Assembly: GCA_017625155.1 (NCBI GenBank)
Contig: JAGALP010000003.1
Coordinates: 310,001 to 374,000, forward strand
Direction: 5' to 3'
DNA length: 64,000 nucleotides
Source: Paludibacteraceae bacterium
GTDB taxonomy: Bacteria > Bacteroidota > Bacteroidia > Bacteroidales > Paludibacteraceae
This document shows, piece after piece, positions 16,306 through 25,190 of this stretch (positions within the stretch are counted from its first letter, which is position 1; each line of letters starts with the position of its first letter). Position numbers and translations under genes: made by a program. The notes beneath the pieces are model-generated. The model had not been told where the DNA came from and did no database searches. It saw only the letters and a list, made by a program, of their open reading frames with translations.

Positions 16306-17163
16306 TTATACCAATGTTTTGATGGCTTGTTCTTCATCCAATGGCAAGAAATAGATTGGTGGAATATGAATGGTGGTAAAGGCTCCATATTGCTGCGACG
16401 CTTTCATTCGAACTGCTGCTCGCGCGCAAGCAACCATCACTTGAGCCGTAAGAGCAGGATTGTTGATGGTCATTGAGAATGATAATTGCTGATCGGATAT
16501 ACCACTGGCAACTCCTTGGCGCTGAATCAGCACACCGTGACCGTGCGTATCGAATGGCTGAACCGAATCAACAGGAATGACGTTGATAGGGTCATGCGCG
16601 AAATAATCATCATTGATTATGCGTTGTCGAACCATTTGCCAATCTTCGCCCTCTTCGAGTTGAACATAAACATCGCGTTGATGCTTGCCTTCTCCGATCG
16701 GTATCGTTATAGAAACAGCATCTTTTACACCTTCGATTGCTTTGGCTGCTACTGTATGCCCCATTGAGCGTCCTGGACCGAAATTAGTATAGGTTTGTCC
16801 CTCTGGTGTCATAGCGAGCATGATGGCGCGTATGAGTGAGTCCGTACCAGGGTCCCAACCTGCCGAAATGATGCTGACTGCTTGATGCTGCATAGCAATA
16901 GGCTTGAGCACCTGCATGTGCGAATAGATTTCAGTGTGGATATCAAACGAATCAATAGTAGATATGCCACGCAGCAGAAGCGATTGGGCAAAATGCTGCA
17001 CTTCTCGTGTGGGTGTGGAAATCAAGACCACATCTGCTTGTATGGAATCGATAGAATCGTTGTGGTGAAAGATACCAACGAGCTCCATATCAGGTGCTTG
17101 CATAATGGCTTGTTCGGCAGCCTTACCGATATTGCCATATCCGAGTATAGCGACTTTAATCAT
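16306..17163 (-). CDS. ddh: meso-diaminopimelate D-dehydrogenase
   Basis: This NADPH-dependent enzyme makes meso-diaminopimelate directly from tetrahydrodipicolinate, for lysine and peptidoglycan. The Rossmann motif G-Y-G-N-I-G is at residues 8-13. DSFDIH, S-A-G-W-D-P-G-T-D-S and G-P-G-R-S-M-G-H-T are diagnostic of the family. The 285-residue length is slightly shorter than the usual 295-325. It is last in an apparent operon with the M13 peptidase and Dabb genes and ends at the terminator at 16271-16299. Confidence 0.93.
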   Translation of the reverse strand: MIKVAILGYGNIGKAAEQAIMQAPDMELVGIFHHNDSIDSIQADVVLISTPTREVQHFAQSLLLRGISTIDSFDIHTEIYSHMQVLKPIAMQHQAVSIISAGWDPGTDSLIRAIMLAMTPEGQTYTNFGPGRSMGHTVAAKAIEGVKDAVSITIPIGEGKHQRDVYVQLEEGEDWQMVRQRIINDDYFAHDPINVIPVDSVQPFDTHGHGVLIQRQGVASGISDQQLSFSMTINNPALTAQVMVACARAAVRMKASQQYGAFTTIHIPPIYFLPLDEEQAIKTLV

Positions 17164-17180
17164 AACGATATTTTTAGCAG

Positions 17181-17486
17181 TTACTCTTCATAATCCACAG
17201 CGCTGCGCGCTGCTTTGCACTTGCCGATGTATTGCGCCACCTTCACATGTTCAGGGTGCGTCGCATACGCATCCAAATCTTCCCATGTCTTGAAGGTGCA
17301 AGTCAAGCAAATATCGTGGTCGGTGTTCTTTGCGTTAGGGATATTGATACCCACCGTCTCATCCACCAATACATCAATCTTCTCGCGCAATGCGAGCAAG
17401 CCATCACGAATAATCTGGGCATTCTCCAATTTAGTCTTGCCCTCAGCCTCGTCTAACAGACGAAAAAATACTACATGCTTTACCAT
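17181..17486 (-). CDS. Dabb-domain (stress-responsive A/B barrel) protein
   Basis: This 101-residue dimeric alpha/beta-barrel type protein has the Dabb signature: M-V-K-H-V-V-F-F-R at the start, a central D-I-C-L-T-C-T-F and Y-A-T-H-P-E-H near residue 75. The enzymatic role of most Dabb proteins is unknown. Its first 7 bp overlap the end of the M13 peptidase gene, so it is probably translationally coupled, and ddh follows 17 bp later. Confidence 0.9.
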   Translation of the reverse strand: MVKHVVFFRLLDEAEGKTKLENAQIIRDGLLALREKIDVLVDETVGINIPNAKNTDHDICLTCTFKTWEDLDAYATHPEHVKVAQYIGKCKAARSAVDYEE

Positions 17487-19510
17487 ATTGATACACGTTT
17501 TTCTGGTTCAAGATACAATGGTGACTCTGGAGTGACATTCCATGCCTCATACCATGCGCCGATATGTGGCAATGCGCCATTCACGCGCCACATACCAAGT
17601 GAGTGAGGGTCACTCTTCGTGCGTTGCAATACTTCCTCTGGACGGATATTACCTGCCCATACATTCGCATACGCCAAGAAGAATCGTTGCTCTTCTGTGA
17701 ACTGGAGTTCACGTTGTTGGCTTTGCGTTGTTGGCTTCGCGTTGGTGGCTTCGCGTTGTTTCTTTGCGTTTTGGAAGGCTTGGAACGCCACTTGCAAACC
17801 ACCGTGGTCAGCGATATTCTCGCCCAAAGTGAAAGCACCATTAGCATATACGCCAGGGGCCACCTCAATGGCGTTGAAATACTCCTCCATCACTTTCGTG
17901 CGCTCCTCAAAGCGTGCACGATCTTCCTCTGTCCACCAGTTGATCAGGTTACCGTCTTTGTCAAACTGACTACCTTGGTCATCAAAACCGTGGGTCATCT
18001 CGTGACCGATCACCACGCCGATTGCGCCATAGTTGAAGGCGTCGTCTGCGTTCATGTCAAAGAATGGGTATTGCAGAATACCTGCAGGGAAACAAATCTC
18101 GTTGGTTGCAGGGTTGTAATATGCGTTCACGGTTTGTGGGGTCATAAACCATTTATCCTTGTCCACTGGCTTGCCAAGGAATGACAACGAATAATCTTGC
18201 TCAAACTTTGCAGCACGCTGAATATTAGCATAATAGGTCAACTCAGGGTCAATCTCCAAAGCCGTATAATCGCGCCATTTATCTGGATAACCAATCTTCA
18301 CGGTGAAGGTAGAAAGTTTCTCCATGGCCTTCTCTTTGGTCTCATCCGACATCCACTCCAGGGCTTGAATTCTTTCACCCAATGCCACCTGCAAGTTCTT
18401 CACCAAACCTATCATACGCTCTTTGTTCTCCTCTGGGAAGTATTTCTCCACATACATTTGTCCCACAGCTTCGCCGAGTGTACCATTCACCATCGCCACC
18501 GCGCGTTTCCAGAGTGGAGTAGGCTCTTGTCTTCCGCTCAAGATGCGACCGTAGAACTCAAAGTTCTGCATAAAAATCTCCTCTGTCAAGAAGTCCGCAC
18601 TGCCGTCAATCACTTGCCATGTAAACAAAGTCTTCATGTCCTCCAATGACTCCTCTGCCAGCATTTTTCCTGCCTCTTGCAAGTGACGCACTTGACCTAC
18701 TGACAAACTATCAGGAGCGATGTTCAACCCAGCAAAATATACCTTCCAATCCACTTCAGGAACCAATTTTTGCAACTCCTCTACCGACATCTTGTTGTAG
18801 TTTGCCACTGGGTCGCGCAATTCTACATTGCTTAGCGCAGCGTTTGCCAAACGAGTTTCCAAACGAAGCACGGTTTGTGCTTTCTCGGTTGCATTCTCCT
18901 GACCAAACAACTCAAACATCTTCTCCACATGCTTCACATACTCCTCGCGGATATGTTTGGTGTGCTCATCTTCATCGATATAATAATCTTTCTGGCTGAG
19001 CGCAAAACCAGCTTGGTACTCGTTCAGGATATTCATGCTTGAATTCATAGCATCGGCATCCACATACATAGCCCATAGCCCAAAGTCCATCGCTTTGCCC
19101 AATACTTCCGACCATTGCGCCTTATCGGTCACATTCTCAATCTCTTGCAATACGGGTAGTACGGGCGCGATACCCTCTTGATTGCGGCGTGCGGTGTCCA
19201 TCGACAGGTTATATACGTCACCAATCTTTTGAGGAATACTACCCATCTTATGTGTCCCTGCTGCGATATCAGCAATCAGTCCGTTCACTTGCTCGAGATT
19301 GCTCAATCCCAACTTATCAAACGAACCAAAACGGCTGTACTCGTCTGGAATAGGGTTATTCTTCATCCATCCACCGCAAGCGTATTGGTAGAAGTCATTT
19401 TGTGCCACTGCGGTCGTATCCAAGTTCTCCAGATGAATACCCGTAGTCTGTTGCTTTGTGCATGCTGTTAGTGCCATAAGCGAAATAAAAAATACTAATG
19501 GTTTGTTCAT
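17480..19510 (-). CDS. M13 family metallopeptidase (neprilysin/PepO-like lipoprotein)
   Basis: This zinc endopeptidase processes oligopeptides at the cell surface or periplasm. The ATG at 19510 gives a lipoprotein leader ending T-A-C (Cys about residue 16); an in-frame extension to 19693 would cross the promoter and is rejected. The zinc motif H-E-M-T-H is at about 503-507 and the third ligand in E-N-I-A-D-H-G at about 562. N-A-Y-Y-N-P and the C-terminal C/R-V-N-G-A-L-P-H type block are also family marks. The 676 residues are normal. Between about residues 580 and 600 a 14-bp repeat encodes NAKKQREATNAKPTTQSQQ, an insertion in a surface loop. It overlaps the Dabb gene. Confidence 0.93.
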   Translation of the reverse strand: MNKPLVFFISLMALTACTKQQTTGIHLENLDTTAVAQNDFYQYACGGWMKNNPIPDEYSRFGSFDKLGLSNLEQVNGLIADIAAGTHKMGSIPQKIGDVYNLSMDTARRNQEGIAPVLPVLQEIENVTDKAQWSEVLGKAMDFGLWAMYVDADAMNSSMNILNEYQAGFALSQKDYYIDEDEHTKHIREEYVKHVEKMFELFGQENATEKAQTVLRLETRLANAALSNVELRDPVANYNKMSVEELQKLVPEVDWKVYFAGLNIAPDSLSVGQVRHLQEAGKMLAEESLEDMKTLFTWQVIDGSADFLTEEIFMQNFEFYGRILSGRQEPTPLWKRAVAMVNGTLGEAVGQMYVEKYFPEENKERMIGLVKNLQVALGERIQALEWMSDETKEKAMEKLSTFTVKIGYPDKWRDYTALEIDPELTYYANIQRAAKFEQDYSLSFLGKPVDKDKWFMTPQTVNAYYNPATNEICFPAGILQYPFFDMNADDAFNYGAIGVVIGHEMTHGFDDQGSQFDKDGNLINWWTEEDRARFEERTKVMEEYFNAIEVAPGVYANGAFTLGENIADHGGLQVAFQAFQNAKKQREATNAKPTTQSQQRELQFTEEQRFFLAYANVWAGNIRPEEVLQRTKSDPHSLGMWRVNGALPHIGAWYEAWNVTPESPLYLEPEKRVSIW
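17711..17767. repeat. 14-bp (2 x 7) tandem repeat inside the M13 peptidase gene
   Basis: Four units of about 14 bp follow the consensus GCGTTGTTGGCTTC: ACGTTGTTGGCTTT, GCGTTGTTGGCTTC, GCGTTGGTGGCTTC and a shorter GCGTTGTTTCTTT. Because 14 is not a multiple of three, a change of one unit would shift the frame of the last third of the enzyme. Confidence 0.75.
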
Positions 19511-19550
19511 ATTTGTAAATTTTTGTTTTGCTTTAATTGTAAATCGGCTG

Positions 19551-19582
19551 CAAAGGTACAAAAAAAAATGTATATGTGCAAG
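19551..19582 (-). promoter_or_regulatory. promoter of the M13-Dabb-ddh operon
   Basis: On the minus strand TACCTTTG (19558-19551) lies 20 bp after CTTG (19582-19579). It is divergent from the glgB promoter, with the two -33 boxes about 15 bp apart. Confidence 0.75.
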
Positions 19583-19596
19583 AAAACTTCGTTTTC

Positions 19597-19628
19597 CTTG
19601 TGTATGTAAGAAAAATTTTGTACCTTTG
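19597..19628 (+). promoter_or_regulatory. promoter of glgB
   Basis: CTTG (19597-19600), a 20-bp spacer and TACCTTTG (19621-19628). Confidence 0.75.
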
Positions 19629-19673
19629 CGGGCTAAATAAATATTGCGATGCTTAATTGATAAAAATAAAGCA

Positions 19674-21710
19674 ATGAAAACATTGAAACTCATACAATCG
19701 GATTCCTACCTTCGTCCGTATGCAAGTGCCATCGAAGGTCGTTACAATTACGCTGTATATCAAGAGAAGAAACTGACTGGTGATCAGAAACTCAGCGAAT
19801 GGGCAAATGGATATATGTATTTCGGCTTACACAAAGCTAACCAGCAATGGATTTTCCGCGAGTGGGCACCTAACGCCACGGCTATTTATATAATCGGAGA
19901 CTTCAATGGCTGGCGAAAGAATGAAGCATACCGCCTTCAGCCAGTTGGCAATGGCGTATGGGAGGCTACGTTGCCTGCCGATGCTATGAAGCATGAGCAA
20001 TTGTACAAACTGCTTGTAGAGTGGCAAGGTGGATGGGGAGAACGCATCCCCAGCTACGCTACTCGCGTGGTGCAAGATGAACAAACCAAACTCTTTTCTG
20101 CCCAAGTGTGGGAACCTGTAGAGGTGAAATATGAGAAGTTAAAGGTGAAAGGTGCAAAGCGCCGTAAAGCGGGAGACCCTTTATATATTTACGAGTGCCA
20201 TATCGGCATGTCGAGCGAGGAGGAAAGGGTGAATTCTTACGATGAGTTCCGTCGCGATGTACTACCACGCATTGCTAAGTTGGGCTATAACTGCCTTCAG
20301 ATTATGGCTATTCAGGAGCACCCCTACTATGGCAGTTTTGGCTACCATGTGTCGAATTTCTTTGCCGTATCTTCGCGTCAAGGCACCCCTGAGGAGCTCA
20401 AACATTTGATTGCTGATGCCCACGCCTATGGTATGGACGTGATTATGGACATTGTTCACTCGCATGCGGTGAAGAACGAATTGGAGGGGTTAGGCAACTT
20501 CGATGGTACTCCATACCAATACTTCCACGATGGACCTAAGCGCGAGCACCCTGCATGGGATAGTCTGTGCTTCAACTATGGCAAAGATGAAGTGTTGCAT
20601 TTTCTCTTGTCCAACTGCAAGTATTGGTTGGATGTATATGATTTTGATGGTTTTCGCTTTGATGGTGTGACCTCTATGATGTACAAGAGCCACGGATTGG
20701 GAGAGGACTTTGTGGACTACTCCTGCTACTACAATGGCAACGAAGATGGCGATGCTATTTGCTACTTGACATTGGCGAATAAACTCATTCACGAAGTAAA
20801 GAAGAACGCCATTACGATTGCCGAAGATATGTCGGGTATGCCAGGTTTGGCTTGTCCAATCAAAGATGGCGGTATGGGATTCGATTACCGACTGGCAATG
20901 GGTATTCCAGATTTCTGGATCAAGTATATCAAAGAGGTTCGCGACGAGGATTGGAAAGCAGGACATATTTTCTATGAGATGACGAATCGCCGCCAAGATG
21001 AGAAGACTATCTCCTATGCTGAGAGCCACGACCAAGCATTGGTGGGTGATAAAACGATTATCTTCCGCCTCTGCGATGCGGATATGTATTGGCACTTTGA
21101 GCATGGTCATGCCAACTATATGGTGGATCGCGGATTGGCTTTGCACAAGATGATTCGCCTCATCACAGCTTCGACTATCAATGGTGGCTACCTCAACTTT
21201 ATGGGCAATGAGTTCGGTCACCCTGAGTGGATAGACTTCCCTCGCCAAGGCAATGGCTGGAGCCATAAATACGCTCGCCGCCAATGGAGCTTGGTGGATA
21301 ATCCACGCTACTATTATAGCAACCTCAATCTTTTTGATGAGAAAATGGTGCATCTGTTGCGTGAACACTTATTGCCAGTGAAGGACAAGAACGGATTGCA
21401 CTTGCCATGGGTGGACAAACTCTGCGACAACGAAGGCGATCAGGTGGTGGCATACCAACGTGGTGACTTGGTATTTGTGTTCAACTGGAATGGCATCAAA
21501 TCGTTCTCGGATTACGGCATACCAGTGTTGGCGGGTAAATACAAAGTGGTACTTAATACCGATGCCAAGGAGTTTGCTGGCTTTGGTTTGTCGGATGATA
21601 CAGTGGAGCATTTCACTCAACCTGATACGGGCTATTTGCCTGCAAATAAGGGTTGGTTGCAAATGTACTTGCCCGCACGTAGTGCAGTCGTGCTCCAGAA
21701 AATAGATTGA
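19674..21710 (+). CDS. glgB: 1,4-alpha-glucan branching enzyme (GH13)
   Basis: It forms alpha-1,6 branches in glycogen in the cytoplasm. An N-terminal CBM48 (about 45-130: W-I-F-R-E-W-A-P-N-A-T, I-I-G-D-F-N-G-W) precedes the GH13 barrel. The nucleophile Asp is in G-F-R-F-D-G-V (about 328-334), the acid Glu in I-A-E-D-M-S-G (about 383) and the third Asp in S-H-D-Q-A-L (about 450). The ATG at 19674 follows a typical leader; a TTG at 19644 is unlikely. The linker around residue 155 (bases 20133-20152) has heptamer-like words (GTTAAAG, GTGAAAG). No other glycogen gene is in the window; nagB follows in the same direction after 61 bp. Confidence 0.95.
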   Translation: MKTLKLIQSDSYLRPYASAIEGRYNYAVYQEKKLTGDQKLSEWANGYMYFGLHKANQQWIFREWAPNATAIYIIGDFNGWRKNEAYRLQPVGNGVWEATLPADAMKHEQLYKLLVEWQGGWGERIPSYATRVVQDEQTKLFSAQVWEPVEVKYEKLKVKGAKRRKAGDPLYIYECHIGMSSEEERVNSYDEFRRDVLPRIAKLGYNCLQIMAIQEHPYYGSFGYHVSNFFAVSSRQGTPEELKHLIADAHAYGMDVIMDIVHSHAVKNELEGLGNFDGTPYQYFHDGPKREHPAWDSLCFNYGKDEVLHFLLSNCKYWLDVYDFDGFRFDGVTSMMYKSHGLGEDFVDYSCYYNGNEDGDAICYLTLANKLIHEVKKNAITIAEDMSGMPGLACPIKDGGMGFDYRLAMGIPDFWIKYIKEVRDEDWKAGHIFYEMTNRRQDEKTISYAESHDQALVGDKTIIFRLCDADMYWHFEHGHANYMVDRGLALHKMIRLITASTINGGYLNFMGNEFGHPEWIDFPRQGNGWSHKYARRQWSLVDNPRYYYSNLNLFDEKMVHLLREHLLPVKDKNGLHLPWVDKLCDNEGDQVVAYQRGDLVFVFNWNGIKSFSDYGIPVLAGKYKVVLNTDAKEFAGFGLSDDTVEHFTQPDTGYLPANKGWLQMYLPARSAVVLQKID

Positions 21711-21771
21711 GTCCTGCCTCGCGACTCCCGAATAGAAAAATAATATCAACAACATAAAACATTTAAAAACC

Positions 21772-22581
21772 ATGAGATTAATCGTTCAACCAAACTATGA
21801 CCTGCTTTCAGAGTGGGCAGCTAACTATGTAGCAAAACGCATCAACGAGTTCGCTCCAAAAGAGGGTACTCCATTTGTGTTGGGCTTGCCAACAGGTTCT
21901 TCACCTCTCGGCATGTATCGCAACCTTATTCGCCTTTACCAAGAGGGTAAAGTGAGCTTCCGTAACGTAGTGACTTTCAATATGGACGAGTATGTAGGTA
22001 TTCCAGAGGATCACCCAGAGAGCTACCATAGCTTCATGTGGAAAAACTTCTTCTCGCATATTGATATTCGTCCTGAGAATGTGAATATCCTCAACGGTAA
22101 TGCAGAAGATTTAGTGGCTGAGTGCGCTCGCTACGAGGAGAAGATCAAGAACTACGGTGGCATTATGCTCTTCTTGGGCGGTATCGGTCCTGATGGTCAC
22201 ATCGCATTCAACGAGCCAGGTAGCTCACTCACTTCTCGCACTCGCAAGAAAGAGCTCACAACCGACACCATCATCGCCAACTCGCGTTTCTTTGACAACG
22301 ACGTGAACAAAGTGCCTAAGACTGCTCTCACCGTAGGTGTAGGTACCATCATGGACGCTAAAGAGGTACTCATCATGGTCAATGGCCACAACAAAGCACG
22401 TGCGCTCCAACACGCTATCGAGGAGCCAATCTCTCATATGTGGACCATCTCTGCGCTCCAAATGCACCAACATGGTATCATCGTTGCTGATGAGGCTGCT
22501 TGCGCTGAACTCAAAGTCGGCACCTACAACTACTTCAAAGACATTGAGAAAAACAATCTCGATCCAAAATCACTGCTCTAA
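21772..22581 (+). CDS. nagB: glucosamine-6-phosphate deaminase
   Basis: It converts glucosamine 6-phosphate to fructose 6-phosphate plus ammonia, feeding amino sugars into glycolysis. Recognisable blocks are L-G-L-P-T-G-S-S-P (about residues 38-46), F-N-M-D-E-Y-V-G (about 68-75, with the catalytic Asp), [16 protein letters not shown] and the region around T-V-G-V-G-T-I-M. The 269-residue length is normal. Its stop codon shares one base with the cysS start (TAATG), so the two are translationally coupled. Confidence 0.95.
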   Translation: MRLIVQPNYDLLSEWAANYVAKRINEFAPKEGTPFVLGLPTGSSPLGMYRNLIRLYQEGKVSFRNVVTFNMDEYVGIPEDHPESYHSFMWKNFFSHIDIRPENVNILNGNAEDLVAECARYEEKIKNYGGIMLFLGGIGPDGHIAFNEPGSSLTSRTRKKELTTDTIIANSRFFDNDVNKVPKTALTVGVGTIMDAKEVLIMVNGHNKARALQHAIEEPISHMWTISALQMHQHGIIVADEAACAELKVGTYNYFKDIEKNNLDPKSLL

Positions 22582-24044
22582 TGCTTCAGATTTATAATAC
22601 ATTATCTCGTCAAAAAGAATACTTCAAACCGTTGCACGAAGGACACGTAGGCATGTATGTCTGCGGTCCTACCGTGTATGGCGATGCACACTTGGGGCAC
22701 GCGCGTCCCGCTATTACATTCGACTTGCTCTACCGTTACCTCCAGCACCTTGGCTACAAAGTGCGCTATGTGCGTAATATCACCGATGTGGGTCACTTGG
22801 AGCACGATGCGGATGAAGGCGAGGATAAGATAGCAAAAAAAGCACGTTTGGAGCAGCTGGAGCCTATGGAGGTCGTGCAGTACTTCACCAATCGCTATCA
22901 TCGCGATATGGAGTTGCTGAATGTGCTTCCACCTTCTATCGAGCCACATGCCAGCGGACATATCATTGAGCAGATAGCTTTTGTGCAAAAGATTATGGAC
23001 AAAGGCTATGCCTATGTCAGCAACGGTAGCGTATATATGGATGTCGAGAAATACGCCAAAGATTATCCTTATGGCAAACTTTCGGGCCGTAACCTCGAGG
23101 ATATCGTCACTGAAACAAGAGAACTCGATGGACAGCAGGAGAAGAAGCACAGCTTCGACTTTGCCCTCTGGAAGAAAGCGGCGCCTGAGCATATCATGCA
23201 TTGGCCAAGTCCTTGGAGCGAAGGTTTCCCCGGCTGGCATATGGAGTGTTCGGCTATGGGTACGAAGTACCTCGGCGAGCAGTTTGATATCCACGGTGGT
23301 GGTATGGACCTGATGTTCCCTCACCACGAAGCAGAGATTGCACAGAGTTGTGCGGCGTTGGGTCATGACAGCGTGCACTACTGGATGCACAACAATATGA
23401 TTACCATCGCGGGCAAAAAGATGGGTAAGAGCTACAACAACTTCATTACTCTAGAGCAATTCTTTGAGGGTAAGCACGAGTTGCTGGAGCAACCATTCTC
23501 GCCAATGACCATCCGTTTCTTCATTCTGCAAGCGCACTATCGTTCTACGGTGGACTTCTCCAACGATGCGCTTGTGGCAGCAGAGAAAGGATTGGCACGT
23601 CTCACCGAGGCATATCAACGTCTGATGAAATTGCAGGCATCGGCTACTACTACCGTAGAAATTGGCAACCTGCGTGAGCGTTGCCAAGAAGCCATGGACG
23701 ATGACCTCAACTCGCCAATCGTGATTTCGCATTTGTTTGATTCCGCGCGCGCTATCAATACCGTATTTGATGGCAAAGGCACTATCAGCGAGGCAGACCT
23801 CAACGAACTGCGTTCTGTATGGAAGACCTATGCGATGGATATCCTAGGTTTGCAATTGGATGGAGCACAAGATGCAGGTGCTGGCATGGACGCGTACAAA
23901 GGTGCGGTGGATATGCTGCTGAATATGCGTTTGGAGGCTAAGCGCAACAAGGATTGGGGTACCAGCGACAAGATTCGCAACGAACTCACTGCGCTTGGTT
24001 TTACCATCAAAGATACCAAAGACGGTTTTGAATGGAGTTTGTAA
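22581..24044 (+). CDS. cysS: cysteinyl-tRNA synthetase
   Basis: This class I synthetase charges tRNA-Cys. The HIGH-type motif is A-H-L-G-H (about residues 36-40), the KMSKS-type loop is K-K-M-G-K-S (about 278-283), and the zinc-binding Cys residues are in M-Y-V-C-G-P-T and M-E-C-S-A-M-G, with H-H-E completing the site. The 487 residues are normal. It starts within the nagB stop. A perfect terminator hairpin (24091-24130) lies after it but inside the start of the next reading frame. Confidence 0.95.
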   Translation: MLQIYNTLSRQKEYFKPLHEGHVGMYVCGPTVYGDAHLGHARPAITFDLLYRYLQHLGYKVRYVRNITDVGHLEHDADEGEDKIAKKARLEQLEPMEVVQYFTNRYHRDMELLNVLPPSIEPHASGHIIEQIAFVQKIMDKGYAYVSNGSVYMDVEKYAKDYPYGKLSGRNLEDIVTETRELDGQQEKKHSFDFALWKKAAPEHIMHWPSPWSEGFPGWHMECSAMGTKYLGEQFDIHGGGMDLMFPHHEAEIAQSCAALGHDSVHYWMHNNMITIAGKKMGKSYNNFITLEQFFEGKHELLEQPFSPMTIRFFILQAHYRSTVDFSNDALVAAEKGLARLTEAYQRLMKLQASATTTVEIGNLRERCQEAMDDDLNSPIVISHLFDSARAINTVFDGKGTISEADLNELRSVWKTYAMDILGLQLDGAQDAGAGMDAYKGAVDMLLNMRLEAKRNKDWGTSDKIRNELTALGFTIKDTKDGFEWSL

Positions 24045-24082
24045 CCATATTAAACAATGTTGAACCATATTGAACAACTTTT
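24043..24082. repeat. 20-bp imperfect direct repeat across the cysS-DUF5715 junction
   Basis: Two copies of an AACCATATT-R-AACAA-type unit lie at 24043-24062 and 24063-24082, beginning at the end of cysS. The second copy contains the first codons of the downstream frame. Confidence 0.6.
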
Positions 24083-24761
24083 GAACATAAGATTAGTCCT
24101 GCTTTTGGCAGGACTAATCTTTGTTTTTTCTGCTTGTGGCAATCGCGATGCTCAACACTCAACACTCAACACTCAACTAATAGAGGACACCATGGTGGCA
24201 TACCCTGGTCGCACCTTCAGTTACAAGGATAAGTTTCGCGATACCCAAGCCAAGCAGGAGCGGGCAGCCAAAGCCATTGGCTTAGCCACTCCTCCGCAGA
24301 ATCGCCAAGAGGCAGCACGTATGCGCAGCCAGTTGAAACTCATCAAGAGTAACGACAACTATATCGTGGATTCGCTCACGCATTCTATTCCGTATCTGGT
24401 GCCTGCTGCGGCAGCAGAGTTAGAGCGTATAGGTGAAGGGTTTGCAGACATCTTGCAACGCAATGGATTACCGCATTATCAGTTTTATGTCACGAGTGTG
24501 TTGCGCACCAAAGAGGATATAAAACAACTACAAAAAAGTGGTAATATCAATGCCACCACTAATTCTTGCCACAACTATGGCACCACTTTCGACTTGGCAT
24601 ATTTCCGTTTTAATAAGGTAACGCGCACGCGCGAGTACATGCATCAGGATAATCTGAAACTGGTCTTAGGTCAAGTGCTTCTTAACGAGCAACGCGCAGG
24701 TCGTATCTACGTCAAGTACGAATACAAACAGGCCTGCTTCCATATCACTGTGCGAGAGTAG
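24057..24761 (+). CDS. DUF5715-type lipoprotein with DD-peptidase-like motif
   Basis: A hydrophobic leader ends in F-S-A-C, so this is probably a lipoprotein. The C-terminal half has N-S-C-H-N-Y-G-T-T-F-D-L-A-Y, which resembles the S-x-H-x-x-G-x-A-x-D zinc-site motif of M15/DD-carboxypeptidase-like proteins, together with F-Y-V-T-S-V-L-R-T. A role in trimming the cell wall is inferred, not shown. Two starts are possible: ATG at 24057, or TTG at 24081, which gives a cleaner leader (NIRLVLLLAGLIFVFSAC). The signal sequence is encoded by a terminator-like hairpin, and a 4 x 7-bp array follows just after the lipobox. Confidence 0.8.
   Translation: MLNHIEQLLNIRLVLLLAGLIFVFSACGNRDAQHSTLNTQLIEDTMVAYPGRTFSYKDKFRDTQAKQERAAKAIGLATPPQNRQEAARMRSQLKLIKSNDNYIVDSLTHSIPYLVPAAAAELERIGEGFADILQRNGLPHYQFYVTSVLRTKEDIKQLQKSGNINATTNSCHNYGTTFDLAYFRFNKVTRTREYMHQDNLKLVLGQVLLNEQRAGRIYVKYEYKQACFHITVRE
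24091..24130 (+). terminator. terminator hairpin of cysS, embedded in the DUF5715 signal-peptide codons
   Basis: A perfect 12-bp stem (GATTAGTCCTGC at 24091-24102 with GCAGGACTAATC at 24108-24119) and a TTTTG loop are followed by TTTGTTTTTT. The same bases encode the hydrophobic core of the downstream lipoprotein leader. Confidence 0.8.
24151..24178. repeat. 4 x 7-bp array CTCAACA in the DUF5715 gene
   Basis: CTCAACA occurs three times, then CTCAACT, in perfect register. It encodes part of the linker right after the lipobox (AQHSTLNTQL). Gain or loss of one unit would shift the reading frame. Confidence 0.85.
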
Positions 24762-24776
24762 ATATTTAGTTAGAGG

Positions 24777-25190
24777 TTAGAGGTGAAAGGCGTGGATTTT
24801 TGAACGGAGTATGAGGTAAACGATGCTTAATGCAATGAGTATCCAAAAAGCAGCGGTACTCCACCTGTGAAACGATGGGATATACTTTCGAGGTGGATGG
24901 TCGATAACTTGTACAATACTATCAGTACGCACAATGGTGTCATGTACCATCCGTGTCCGCCAGCGGTCCCGCCATTCCACCCGCGTCAGATACACTGTGT
25001 CGCCACGCATTTTCTCGCTCACAAACACACCATCCCGCACCACAACCGTGTCCACACTCCTAAATTTCTGAACCTCAAAACTGTCAACTGTCAACTGTGA
25101 ACTGTCAATTGTTTTGCAGCTCACGCTCATAAGGCACATCGTACAGAGGATACCAATCAGGTTCAGTAATCTCAATATACATGTCTTCAT
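24777..25190 (-). CDS. spanin-like protein: lipobox plus C-terminal membrane helix
   Basis: The 137-residue protein has an N-terminal leader with lipobox (M-S-V-S-C, Cys about residue 25), a charged periplasmic region rich in D-T-V, R-D and W-R-D-R-W words, and a C-terminal hydrophobic helix (FWILIALSIVYLIL, about 113-128). An outer-membrane lipid anchor plus an inner-membrane helix in one chain is the layout of phage unimolecular spanins. Similar small proteins often accompany lysin-like genes in Bacteroidales. Its 5' end overlaps the DUF5675 gene by 86 bp, as Rz/Rz1 genes do. Residues about 28-36 come from heptamer repeats. The function is inferred from topology and context. Confidence 0.6.
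   Translation of the reverse strand: MKTCILRLLNLIGILCTMCLMSVSCKTIDSSQLTVDSFEVQKFRSVDTVVVRDGVFVSEKMRGDTVYLTRVEWRDRWRTRMVHDTIVRTDSIVQVIDHPPRKYIPSFHRWSTAAFWILIALSIVYLILRSKIHAFHL
25079..25113. repeat. 5 x 7-bp array AACTGTC
   Basis: AACTGTC, AACTGTC, AACTGTG, AACTGTC, AATTGTT in perfect register. The array contains the stop codon of the DUF5675 gene (TGA at 25107-25105 on the minus strand) and encodes TIDSSQLTVDS in the spanin-like protein. Confidence 0.9.

Noticed and set aside
19511..19693. N-terminal extension of the M13 peptidase
   Set aside because: It would cross the -33 and -7 boxes and remove the lipoprotein leader; the ATG at 19510 is much better.
20490..21368. Long antisense frame (292 codons) opposite glgB
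   Set aside because: It mirrors the codon structure of glgB, has no motif and no promoter; glgB is certain.
22602..23390. Antisense frame (262 codons) opposite cysS
   Set aside because: It is a shadow of a clear cysS gene, with no recognisable domain.
24151..25113. CRISPR array suspected from repeated words
   Set aside because: Units are 7 bp, contiguous, partly inside genes and without spacers or cas genes.
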